A stretch of 64,000 nucleotides of DNA from Protonemura montana (Eukaryota > Arthropoda > Insecta > Plecoptera > Nemouridae): positions 3,844,001 to 3,908,000 of the forward strand of contig OX387607.1 in NCBI GenBank assembly GCA_947568835.1, read 5' to 3'. Shown here piece by piece: positions 35,181 to 45,800 of this stretch; position 1 is the stretch's first letter, and each line of letters starts with the position of its first letter. The notes below the pieces were generated by a model, which saw nothing but the letters and a program-made list of their open reading frames with translations, searched no databases and was not told the DNA's origin. The position numbers were made by a program, and so were the translations under genes.

Positions 35181-37958
35181 CGTTGGTGAACTTGTCCCAA
35201 GAAAAATCTAAGTATCTAATTGGTTGAAGCCATGAAGATAAGTCGTTAACTGTCAGAAAATTAAAAAAAAAGTGCTATTTTGTTTGTTTTAAACTGTAAG
35301 TGAAGTGCTATGGAGAGTAGAATATCTTTAAATTGCTTTTCATTCAGTTTAAAGTAAACCTTTTAAATGAGCTCCTTTTACAATTACGCTTCCTTAATGG
35401 GTTTCATCATAAGAAATCTATTTCCAAGACACAAAAGCAGAAAACTGCTTATTCCATCTGTTTTAAAGACATTGCAACATGCAATGTCAGTCTGGCATTC
35501 ACTTATGTAAGATCACAATTTCCTTACAACAGCAAAACTTACAGTGAACTCTATTTTTCTAAAATATTAATATTTCATATTAAATTAAATTTGTAACAAA
35601 TTCTCTTCACATAATATCAATACTGTATTATTTAGTTGAAAAAAAAACACACACTTGTGAGTTGTGGGCTACACAATAATTTACCTTTTCCATTGAACAA
35701 GATGGCCTACATTGACCAAAATTTGACATTTTTCACTTCCGTCACCGCAGAGAATATATATTTTACGTCTATCAGATAATTTCACACTTGCATCGTTTTG
35801 AGCATACTACCATTTTGAAAGATTTTGATTTAACTTTAGCGGAATGCGAGTGGCTTGATATACCCTGTCACAATTGTATGAGCACCATACCCAACCACCC
35901 TCTCTCCCCTCATAGCCAAACTGTGACAGGATAGTGAGATATACGCACTATTTTTACCTTCTCACAAGCCAGCGTTCACGTATATAACAGAGACAATGAG
36001 ATAAGCCATCAGCTGTGCATGACAAGACGCGATTCTGCATTCACGCATAATGCGTAGATTAGAAGGATAGGGGTTGGTTTGCTTGGTAATCCAGTGTAAC
36101 GCTTTCGCACGCGTATCCAGGGGGTGCTAATCAGGTGGGCTGAGATGTTTTCAGGGGTAGGGAGGTATTATGGAGGAGGGGATGATTAATGAATGGTGTT
36201 ATGTATAAGGTGGATTAGCTTGACGAGAAGTTAAGACGCATGGTTTCGACATGGTCTACTTTTTTGTTAGCCCGTATAGCGTGCCCTGATTTTCATCCAT
36301 TGTCGAGTTTCAAATGCATTTCCACAGTGACTCTAATTGAATGTCATTCGCTTTAATAACGCTGAGTGTATTGTTTATAAACAATTATTGATCACCACGC
36401 ACGAGTGGGTGAGAGTTTGTGTACCGGAATGTCTCCTCGAGAAAGGTTATTGTTGGTAAAGTGACATCTCTGTGACACTGGCACGTCTAACTTGCGCGGT
36501 AACTTTGACATTTGAAATTGGGCTGTAACAACAATAACTGCGATTCGGAGTTAACAATGCCAGAAAGTGGCCAGTAAATGGGAAAGCCCAGTGTCGGAGT
36601 GAAACAATTGAGTTTCTCGTACACTTTCGGCAAAAGCGACCGGCTTATTTAAGTTTTGGCGAACAGGCTAAAAGTTGACCACCGTCAAACAATATGTTCT
36701 CCATACTGCTGAATTATAATTATAGTTAATTCTTGAATTTATTAGGTAATCGCTGATTGCTTGCGATTCTATTCACATACTCTATTTAATTTCGTTTTTT
36801 TTTTTGATGGTGTAAATCACTAGACTTTTGTTTACCAACTTTGATGGGCTTGATTTTGTCCACAAAGCTAGCCATCGTCTCGCATGAAACGCGTCTCGCC
36901 TACACGCACTCATGCCGCTGCCGAAACTCAATCAACACTAATTTCTGATTACAAAGTGAATTCAGGTGAGGCTATCTGTAATGGGAATTGCAAATTGATT
37001 AACAGATCTGGCAAAAGGGCAGAATTTGCAATGATGTTTTGCTACTGTACGTGTGATGCGAAATGAGCTGCAAAAAGCTATCCGGAGCTCGTTTTGGTGG
37101 CTACGTTTTGTAGTACAAATAATTGGGTCACCATTTGAATGGTTAATGATAAAATCAATATTTGTTGCAAATTGATTATCAATTAAAATACACAGATAAT
37201 ATTAATAATTAAACTGTTGTTGTGGAACGATGTGCTACGTACTTGTGCATTACTGCGCGCTGCTAATTCATTTAATACTCGTTGTTTTATGAATGCATGA
37301 GCGGTGTGATATTTTCACATTTCCCTAAATTAGTTTCAATTCCGTGCCATTATTCATCGATGTAATAGGAAATTTAAATACGTGACAAGCCTTGCTGAAA
37401 CGACGACTAAAATTTCAAACGAAAGTAATCTGATATTCTGTGACAACCTAAACGATGCTATATTTTTCTAGTCAAACTAATTTGCCGACATCATTTTAGA
37501 AATCTTCTTAGCCAAGTTGGTAATTAAAAGCAGTGTGTTATATCTCTCGCTATGTCTCTGTCTGGTTGGAGAGATTAAAAAATCTCTCTGATAGCAGCTT
37601 TAAAGCAGGAAGCATACCCGTGTTATCTTGACCCAGTTTCTTTACGTTCCTTGATGATTCCTTGCTTGGACTCGTGACAAAGCATGCTCATTAATCTCAC
37701 AAGTAATAGCAAGACTAATTAAAGAACACTCGTGAAGTATTAGGTCAAAGAAAGCAGCCTTAGGATAAGAAGTTGGGAATTTTTAACATTTAAACAACCT
37801 CTTAGGAAAAGGGTTAAGTTATTGCACGAACAGCAATCCATTAAAAGGGGGTTATTGCCTCTTATTTTTTTGTTGACTTGGGTGCATAAAACAAGGTCTG
37901 AACCTGCATGCAAAAGCGCGTGGAATTTCTAAATAAAAAATAATTAAATAATTCCGCT
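35181..37958. other. Non-coding
   Basis: An 87-codon AT-rich frame at 35333-35596 is not recognisable. GC-mixed sequence at 36000-36660 has no open frames of note. No gene is supported. Confidence 0.5.
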
Positions 37959-38023
37959 GGAACGCAAGGCACCTCCATCGAGGCTAAAATAGAACTGGTC
38001 TTTGCTTTAAGCCTGACACATTG
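37959..38023. repeat. Interspersed repeat B, copy 2
   Basis: Matches 2506-2570: GGAACGCAAGGCACCTCCAT and, 32 bases on, CCTGACACATTG. Between the blocks the two copies have drifted. Confidence 0.6.
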
Positions 38024-38285
38024 TTTCGGCTGTGGTGTCTAAACGAAATTTCTGCTTTAAGCGACTTTTTTGGGGAGTTTTGACCCTGTATAACCAGCGG
38101 GTATCATTCTGAGAATAATGTTTTTTTTCTACAAATCCTTATACCAGGCACTAGATGTTTCGGGCCAAAAAGTGGTACACTCATAAATTGTTAGGGAGAC
38201 ATGCGTGTGTTTTTATAGCACAAAAACTTGAATTTTGATCATTTTTGCTCGGGGGTGTGGTGACATAAAAGCCAATTGATTGAGT

Positions 38286-38656
38286 TATTGTGTTTAGCGA
38301 CACATTGTTTTGTCAACGGGCCCTGTGGCACTAGTCTAATGGCGCCGGTGAATGAGTAAGAGATGATGATGAGAATGATGAGGTTCTAGCCGAGCCTAGA
38401 AAGGAGCAGAGGAAAAATATTAAAGGCAAGTGACTTTGCAGTACTTAATTAAAACTCTCCAATCTCTCACTTGAACAAAATTGGACGTTCTTACAGTTAA
38501 CCCAGCGCTTGCTTAACATCGTTGATCTCACGAAAATCAGTGTTTCCAACACGCCAAACCGTCCGGTGGTCACCCATTCAATACCTAACCAAGTGCAGTG
38601 TTTCTCATCTCCGGTGATGTCACGAGAACCAGTGTTGAAAACACACCAAACTGTCG
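38286..38656 (-). mobile_element. 5S-SINE with two tandem 5S heads
   Basis: Read on the minus strand, a first 5S-like head (38656 down to 38568) ends exactly after the C box (GAATGGGTGACC). A second head follows at once (about 38566 to 38500: ACGGTTTGGCGTGTTGGAAA, GAGATCAACGATGTTAAGC). The second head loses its own C box and continues to GCGCTGGGTTAACTGTAAG. The body is shortened, and the 3' part (CTAGGCTCGGCTAGAACC, CATTAGACTAGTGCCACAGG, TGTCGCTAAACACAATAA) is kept. The A- and C-box elements needed for 5S-type transcription thus sit mostly in the first head. Either a real dimeric subfamily or a local duplication would explain it. Confidence 0.85.
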
Positions 38657-40927
38657 ACAAATATGGTCATTACCACTAAGGCAAACAATGGCTAATACGT
38701 CCAATAGACATTTATCAAGTTTCAAGCAAGGTCAACCACCCCAATACTAACCAATCGCAGGTCGAGCACGCTGAAACATTTGCACACCACCCCAATCTAC
38801 CCCAATCCACCCAAACATTGGTCACCAATACCCAACGGCAGATTGCCCACACATCCCCTAATTCTATCAATACTCCCCGACTCCATGCTCGGCTTGTTTG
38901 CAATTTGCATCGCGTTTACCACTAATCACAGACGGCGTCGTCATAAACTGACGCCTAATCGTGCATGCAACGAGCAGGTCTCGATTATCCGACCTGTTTT
39001 TCGAGCACGCATCGAGGACCTCGGGTTCTGCGTCATGGTCGATGTGTTTGCATCACCATGGACCATCAAGTCCAAAGCATTATCCAAGTGCTGATGTGGC
39101 GGATCGACGGCGTTGTAGATTAGGGAGGCGTGGATGGGGGAACGTGTCGAAGTGAGGTTGATGTCTTTTGGATATATATACCGTGGTTGGGGGTCTAATG
39201 GGAATTCGATGTAATGCCGTGCAAGAAAGTGAATGGTAATTTTTCAAAAGATGCGAAGTCATTTTGAAGGACGAGCTCGCTGCGTGAGTTCTTTTAGTTT
39301 GATGATTGTCATGGGAGAAGGGGGGAATGGGACACTTTCTCCTGTTGGGGGTCTTGGAGAATCGAAAGTGCTAACACAATTTTGAACATCATTGGTACAA
39401 AAAGGATAAGATACCAAAAAAGAAACGCCAATTTACGATTTGCAGTTCTTCGGTTGATGAAACAACTGTTCAGACAATTATTCAGTAATGCATGGATTAT
39501 ATTAAAATTAAGTCGAGTACTGTCCCATGTTATATAAAAAAAATATTCAGGCACATTTACAAAAATTAGCTTGAAAAACATTCGGTTTTTAGTCACGTTT
39601 ATGCGCTGTTTTAAAAAATCAAAATTATTTTTACACTCATCGCTGATATTGACATTAGAAGGATTTTAGTAATGTAATTAAATGAGTGAATTATAATTTT
39701 GTTGCTTTCTGTATCCATGATGGGCGCCTGAATGTGCGTGGGTCGATACCATCGTGCCCTGCTTTCTACTGGGGACTGTGTTTTTGGCTGCGATCGGGCA
39801 TGCATGCTAATTATTTGATATTTAAGACTTTTCAAGATCCCATTTCTGCTCGCTTTACTTACGCGAGCTTAAACTTGCAAAAGTTTCCGCCTCTTTCATG
39901 GGCGAAATTTTTCGGCGATGTTTCCACGCAGACTCGGGGTATAGTGGGAGGGGGTCGGGTGGGAGGGGGGAGAAGAAATTAAAAGAGATTTGTTGGAGCA
40001 CGAAGTAGGACTCGAGTTTAAAAGTTCATTAGAAGTTGATAAAAAGCTTTACGCGCGCAAAATTTACATCCAACTTGGAAAACATTTGACAGAATGGACA
40101 GTATCCGAAAATTTTACGACTCGGGCGTTTTTTTTTTATAATGCTTAGTGACAGATTATTACGGAACGTGCAATAAATTTGTCTGGTAAGAGAAAAAAAA
40201 AATTTAGGAGAAGTGTAAATGGCAAACGGATTTGCCGCCATTTTCATTTAATAGTGGTACACAAAATCTGAGATGACAGTTTAATCCTAGTTTTCATCTT
40301 GCACGAATGCGAGAGAGGATGAGCAAGAGAGAGAGAGAGAGGGCAAGAAGTCCGCGCCGAAATCCGAAACTTTACTCTCGTGAGCGAGCGGCAAGTTTTT
40401 TCAACAACCTCTTCCACCCGCGCGCTCGCAAAAAAATATCTGCAAATAAAGTTTCCGTGCTAACTTCCAATCTCTTCAAAAATACATCAACGCCGACTCC
40501 TGCGCGTCGCACCCTTATCTCCTTCTGATCCCTCGTTCCATCAAGATGCGCTCATTTCTACTCCCACAGCGTTAGCCCAGTGGTGCACCGAGTTGTGGAG
40601 TATGGTACAGAGTAGCAAGCAATTTGGACCAATCCCGAAATGAAAATGGACTTTAAACTACATTTGTTCACATTTAGTGCCTTTAAAATGCCTTTATTAA
40701 ACATTTTTACAATGTTTAAAGACATATTTAGGAAAATTACAACATAATTAACCCTCAGTAAAATAAACCTGAGGCCAGAACTACATGGCAAGCTTGCATT
40801 GAACCAGCCACAAGCGGTGTTTGCAAATTAAAAAAAAAAACTTACACCTTATCTTCCTAGAGGGCAAATCCAAAAATTACAGTTTAAATATTATCCCAAT
40901 AAATGTAGGGTTAAAGCTGTTATCACC
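38657..40927. other. Non-coding
   Basis: No supported gene. The C-rich stretch 38735-38880 (ACCCCAATCTACCCCAATCC repeats) is a degenerate low-complexity tract. A (GA)n run lies at 40326-40341. A hydrophobic 95-codon minus frame at 39309-39596 is AT-rich and unrecognised. Confidence 0.5.
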
Positions 40928-41130
40928 ATAATAATAATAATAATAATAATATGTGTTTATTGTCATATGGGATCAAATAACAGTTGATATATAGACAGTC
41001 ATTTTAACCATGGTAACAACCCACTTAAATCTGAAGACACCACCTGTGATTGGCTGACAATTTTAATCCCTCAGGGTTACAATAAATCAAGCTCTCCTTT
41101 GAGGCTGTAGGGTAGTAATATCTTTCCTCG
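40928..41130 (-). mobile_element. Possible 3' end of a retroposon with (TAT)n tail
   Basis: On the minus strand a sequence ending CCATATGACAATAAACACAT runs into (TAT)n at 40952-40928. A polyadenylation-like AATAAA beside a trinucleotide tail is how several LINE/SINE groups end. The 5' limit and family are unknown. Confidence 0.35.
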
Positions 41131-41910
41131 TTACATCTGTACTAAATAATATTGGTCACATTAATATTACTCACACACGATAGTGAACATCACTTCTTAA
41201 GTGTAAATCACTCAATGCTACAGCTTTTTTTTTTAAGAAGGGTGGGAGGAGGCATCAACCCCCCCCTTTATTCCCCTATTTTCACACTGCCAACTATCCG
41301 ACTGCGCCTCGCGAATTCTAATCCATAATTCAATTAACAGTTTTCCCCATCCCATTTAATTAATGGTACCAAATTACAACGCATGTTGTTAACTTTTCAC
41401 GCACACGCACCATGCCAGAGTTCACACATACACAACGTCCTCCTTTGCCAAAGAGAATCTCGTTTTCCTGTCGGCTAAACGCTTGATTGAATCGCTGGAA
41501 GTTTAAACATTACGCATGCAACGAGCCATCCTCGCCCGTCTTTGCACAGGGCTGAGGTACCATACGGTGAAACACTTCTCGCGGTGGCGGATAGATGTCG
41601 CGCACGCTGGTAGCGACATCAAATAGCACTCTCGGATCCGTTACAACGCTCGGAGCGTGTCGGTCTAGCGCTACATTGTCACCAGAACGTCCTTGCTGGG
41701 AAGCGGAACGTGACAATTTTCATGAAGTGCGTGGTTTTGAATACTTTTCTTTAGCGGGTTTCGTTTTTTCACTCTTTTTAAATTCATCACGAGTCTTACC
41801 TAGAGTCTGTTTCCTCTCAAGGTTCACCTGCACTTCGGATTCTTTTTTTTGCATATTTTTACTTTTCTTAAACTCACCTGCCAAATAAATTAGTAAAATC
41901 TTCTCCAAAA
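41131..41910. other. Non-coding
   Basis: Frames on both strands at 41510-41908 overlap one another and show no domain. Nothing is supported. Confidence 0.5.
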
Positions 41911-42335
41911 CTGAACAGTTTGTCTATTTGCAAACCAGGTTCTCGTAAGATCACTGAAGTAAAGCATGATTTTGCTGAGCTAGATGCTGGATGGCTAACC
42001 ATCATACACATGACTTATTCTGTTTGGCAGAGAGGTTGGAGGGATTAATGTTAGAACAACTTCACTGGCCTTGCTTGTCATCCCGTTAACAGTATGGATT
42101 CCAGTATGAACCACATTGTTGGAGCTGTACTGCCCCTCTGAAGGGAAGCTAGGCCAGTAGTTAACTTCGTGCTTTTCGACAGGAGCAGACTATGTGCCGA
42201 CACCGGGTTTATCCTCCTACCTTCTTGACTACGTGAGGTTCATTTTCATCAGTACCATTTATCACTCGCTCCTCGACGCCATTATATTGGTACCACATAG
42301 TCAGTTCTGAGGACAACCCGTCGTTTATAGCAGAA
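41911..42335 (+). mobile_element. 5S-SINE, oldest (most diverged) copy
   Basis: Aligns end to end with the other copies but with many substitutions. The A-box region reads GATCACTGAAGTAAAGC, the C box has decayed to GGATGGCTAACC, then AGAGAGGTTGGAGGGATTAA, CCTTGCTTGTCATCCCGTTA, GTGCTTTTCGACAGGAGCAG, GTGCCGACACCGGGTTTATC, and a 3' end with CGTCGTTTATAGC. No tail or target duplication survives. Its age relative to the copies at 33301 and 13127 shows the family was active over a long time. Confidence 0.85.
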
Positions 42336-42718
42336 ATCAATACATTTTGTAACTCAAATCCCGAATTCTCTACAATGTCTAGATATAACATACTCCACAG
42401 AGCAAAATGTCCCTATTAGTTGATAGAGTATATAACCTGGCGTTCTGACCTGCCTAAAGCCAGTCCCTTATAAAGACACCGAGCTAGTTTTTCTGACCAG
42501 CTTTTCCTGACAGAAGTGATGTGCGAAAAATACAATATCAAGAGAAACATCGTGATAAACGCGTGGCTCTCGGCCGTCATCCCTTCGCCAATAGACGAGC
42601 ACCGAATTTTCTTTGTTCTACTTTGAGGATAGAAGTTTAAAACTATCTTGGTATTCTCGCCTCGTTTCCTCGGCGAGAGGTTTCCCGTGTAATACCTTCT
42701 TATATAGTGCCCGTGCCC
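42336..42718. other. Non-coding
   Basis: Nothing supported. Confidence 0.5.
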
Positions 42719-42770
42719 GTGTGTGTGTGTGTGTGTGTGTGTTTGTGCGTGCCACAGCGTCGGCGTCGGC
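42719..42770. repeat. (GT)n followed by GCGTCG cluster
   Basis: A perfect (GT)12 at 42719-42742 lies beside GCGTCGGCGTCGGC at 42757-42770. The composition is mirrored at 5001-5049. The long plus frames that cross it (42613-43087) read through (CV)n and are not credible. Confidence 0.9.
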
Positions 42771-43319
42771 AGAGAGCGACGCCCGGAATTGGACGCTCGA
42801 GGAGCGTCGTTCGCAACGGTAGGGACGCGAATTATTGCTACGCGCGAGAGTCCCGTGTCCTTTTCGGGTTTATCGCCGCTAATAAATGGGCGCCGAGGTG
42901 TTCGGGACGAATTCCGAAACGTGCGCCACCAGACTCAGGAAATGGAGTTTCGCTGGGATATCTTAGATTTGGATATCGTTTTCGCTTGTATAGCTGTAAA
43001 AAAAAGGTATTATTCTTTTTCGTGAATCTTGATAAAGCTGAAATATTTTTTCTGGGAAATACGAATTCTCTTTGGCAAAATGGTTAAAACAAAACAGTTA
43101 TTTTTTTTTATAGCAAATTTTAGGTGTAAACCTAAATAATTTCAAAACAAGAAACAGTGCTGAGTGGTTCATTTCCGGGTTTGTTTTGCTCGCACCGTAA
43201 CGGACAATCGATGGCCACAAACTGGGAAGAAAAATATTTTAAAGCTGTCGATTTTTTACCAGCGGCTTTTCAGACACCACCAGCTATACGTGGTTTGTTC
43301 TTTTTCAACGTTCGCACCA
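42771..43319. other. CpG-rich patch, no gene identified
   Basis: 42771-42920 is GC- and CpG-rich with open frames in all three plus registers. No recognisable protein. Confidence 0.4.
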
Positions 43320-43400
43320 TTTAACACCGGGATTCGAACGTGCAGCGATAGGCTCCCAGTAAGTGCCATGTCGTTAAGCATGCGGACTCCCTCCAGGAAA
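43320..43400 (-). pseudogene. Possible tRNA-like relic
   Basis: The minus strand has CACGTTCGAATCCCGG, a close B-box match, preceded by GCATGCTTAACGACATGG, which loosely resembles an A box with a leucine/serine-type long arm between. Stems do not close convincingly. Confidence 0.25.
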
Positions 43401-45543
43401 TACCTTCGAATGCCGCGATCCCCGGGAAAGAATGATCACGAAATAAAGCAGGAGCATTCGTTTTCTAATGCAGTGATGCTTCGAATACATGGGGCCACCG
43501 TGAAAAACCATTCGTTACTTTTTTAGTTGTTTTCTTTTGATAGCCATGAAAAAGTTGCATTTTATGGTTTCCACGAGAGAAAACAAAGGCAAACTTTTTG
43601 CAGACGAATAAAATGAAGATAGTAGCCAAATAATTGATCGTGTTAGTAAATTCATAATAGCTTATTTGTCAAACGTAGCCGATATGAAATCAAACACTAA
43701 CAGACATTGGCATACATTTGGTACGCCATTGTCTCCACATGATTATAACATATAGATTGTAACCTATATCTGTATTTCCGTCAACTAATTATCCTTCAAG
43801 CTTAGAGGCTGATCCATGGATATGTTCGGTGGACTCCACTTCCAATAGCGTTGCTAGCAATAAATCTTCTACGCCTGAATGCATCCATTGTATATCCTCA
43901 TTTCGACAAACAATAATTCACTGCGATCTGCATTCGATCCCGGTTTGCATGTTCGGCGATAAACATTTATGAGTGATTTAGCCAATTTATCGGAAGGTAG
44001 CGACGCGGCAAAACCCCGTGGCTGGTGCCAGTTTTCGATATTTACACCGCGTTCACCATGTAATTAATTGCAGAGGATCGATGATTAATTCCGTTCAGAT
44101 TAGTTGCACTTTCAGAAAGCACGTGCTTTTCATAATTGCACTCGACGGCTAATTGACTTATTTTGACAAAGTAATTAGTGCGTTTTGATCACGTTTGATT
44201 TTTTTTTGTAGCACAAATTAATTAACAGCAGTGGATACTATAACACCTGACAAATACACACTAATATGTGTTATCACAATATTTATGATAACATGAAAAG
44301 ATAATTAATTAATTTTTGTTTTAATTTGTGTAAAATATCTGGAGATTTGTATTATTGGTCACAATTTATGCTTAAGTCATAATACCTGTACTTTTTATCA
44401 TTATTTTTTTGTTAATAAAGGCATCCATGTTTGAATTTCATGGCTAAAATAAAGAGGATCGAATCTAGATTGCTGGTAAAAATTGAAGTCGGAAAATCCA
44501 TTGTTAATTTTACAAAGTACGAGTCAAATAAACAAAAAGTAAAAAACTGCATAAATGAATTCCCTAAACAATTATAATTATACACGTATATATAAGCTCT
44601 GCGTCAAAGATAAACTTACAGCACTTACGTTAATTACTTTTCCAAGAATCACAACTAACCAGCGGCGTCAACGTGCATGCTTTTCAAAGAGTAACCATTA
44701 CGCATTACACCGTGAATTCGTTTTATAATCCTCAACGATTTCATAAACACATACAGAGCCAAATTAAAACTCTTGCCACACGTCCGATAGTGCCATCGAA
44801 GTAAGACCACTCTTAGATCGGGCACCCTAAAACAACAATCGCTCAAAACTATGTAGCATGCAAATTTTGTGAAAATTTGCACACATTAATTTTGTTTATA
44901 GTAATTAATTGGAATAAACTAATGGCTTTTGGTGTACGTAGATGCGATTTGATATCAGAGAACCTTCTCGTGTACGACGATTTACGACACTGTCCAGGAT
45001 ATTAATATTAAAGCAAGGCGTGTCTTTGAGAGATAATCGAGAGCCAACCAACCCAAACTTTATCGCCAACACGTGACGACCGCCGATTTGTTTGGCGACC
45101 ACTTTTTGTCGTGCACTCTGCTTAATCCTCGCATCACATTTTCGCGCATGGTAAACAAATTTAAACATCGTTGGCATGTGTGTGTATAAGCCTGTTTTAT
45201 AAACGCTGCACTTGCAGATTTTAGATTGCAAATTGGCCGCACGATTTTGTTTGAATTGACAAACAGGCCAACTATAGTTTCGACAGACCGAATCATGGCT
45301 CGTGACTAGCCAATGACTAGCCGTTTTTTTTTTACCGGTTTCTGTGGCATTAGCGTTGATTGGGTCTCGTGGGAAACTTGCGTGCGGTTAGCATTCTGAT
45401 TGGTATACACAGGATTGAAGGCCTTGATTGTGTGTTTTTTTTTCGCACCACACAATGAGCTAGACTCTAATTTATTAGTTAGATAACGTTTAGCGGCTAG
45501 TTAGAGCATCTCATTTGCTAAAGTTAAAATATCTCTATTAACT
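43401..45543. other. Non-coding; AT-rich with homeodomain-type sites
   Basis: No supported gene. 44060-44200 has GATTAATTCC, GGCTAATTGAC and AGTAATTAG motifs around an E-box palindrome (listed separately). Overlapping minus frames at 44905-45296 are unrecognised. Confidence 0.45.
44116..44129. promoter_or_regulatory. 14-bp palindrome centred on CACGTG
   Basis: AAAGCACGTGCTTT is a perfect palindrome containing the canonical E-box CACGTG (bHLH/bHLH-Zip binding core). It sits among several TAAT-type motifs. A regulatory role is inferred from the motif alone. Confidence 0.35.
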
Positions 45544-45610
45544 CCTGAATGCAGCCCCTGAATGCAGCCCGCAGAACAGATTCAGGCACGGCTCCTCCAC
45601 CTTTATGATT
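45544..45610 (-). repeat. Interspersed repeat D, copy 2
   Basis: Minus strand GGTGGAGGAGCCGTGCCTGA...TTCTGCGGGCTGCATTCAGG matches the blocks at 25740-25790 (plus strand) and 45733-45775. CCTGAATGCAGCC is locally duplicated in tandem. The GGGTTGCATTC core resembles a worn pol III B box, so a tRNA-derived origin is possible. Confidence 0.5.
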
Positions 45611-45732
45611 GAACTATTTTCATAGCTATATTGGTTCTAAGTTAGAGTAAATATAAACTAGAGATCTATCAGTAACCGTTTAACTTGGCGAAATTATCAC
45701 AAACGACTTGCTATTTTATTTCTCCCAAATCC

Positions 45733-45800
45733 TCTGAACGCAACTCGCAGAAAAAAAAAAAACTTGGCTCCTCCACAATACTTTTTTTTTTTTTTTTTTT
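45733..45800 (-). repeat. Interspersed repeat D, copy 3, next to poly-T (19)
   Basis: Minus strand GTGGAGGAGCCAAG, a poly-T (the complement of the A12 run at 45752-45763), then CTGCGAGTTGCGTTCAGAGG. A 19-T run on the plus strand (45782-45800) lies just outside it. Confidence 0.5.

Noticed and set aside
42613..43087. Three overlapping plus frames
   Set aside because: They read through the (GT)n tract in different registers, and a CpG-rich patch suppresses stops.
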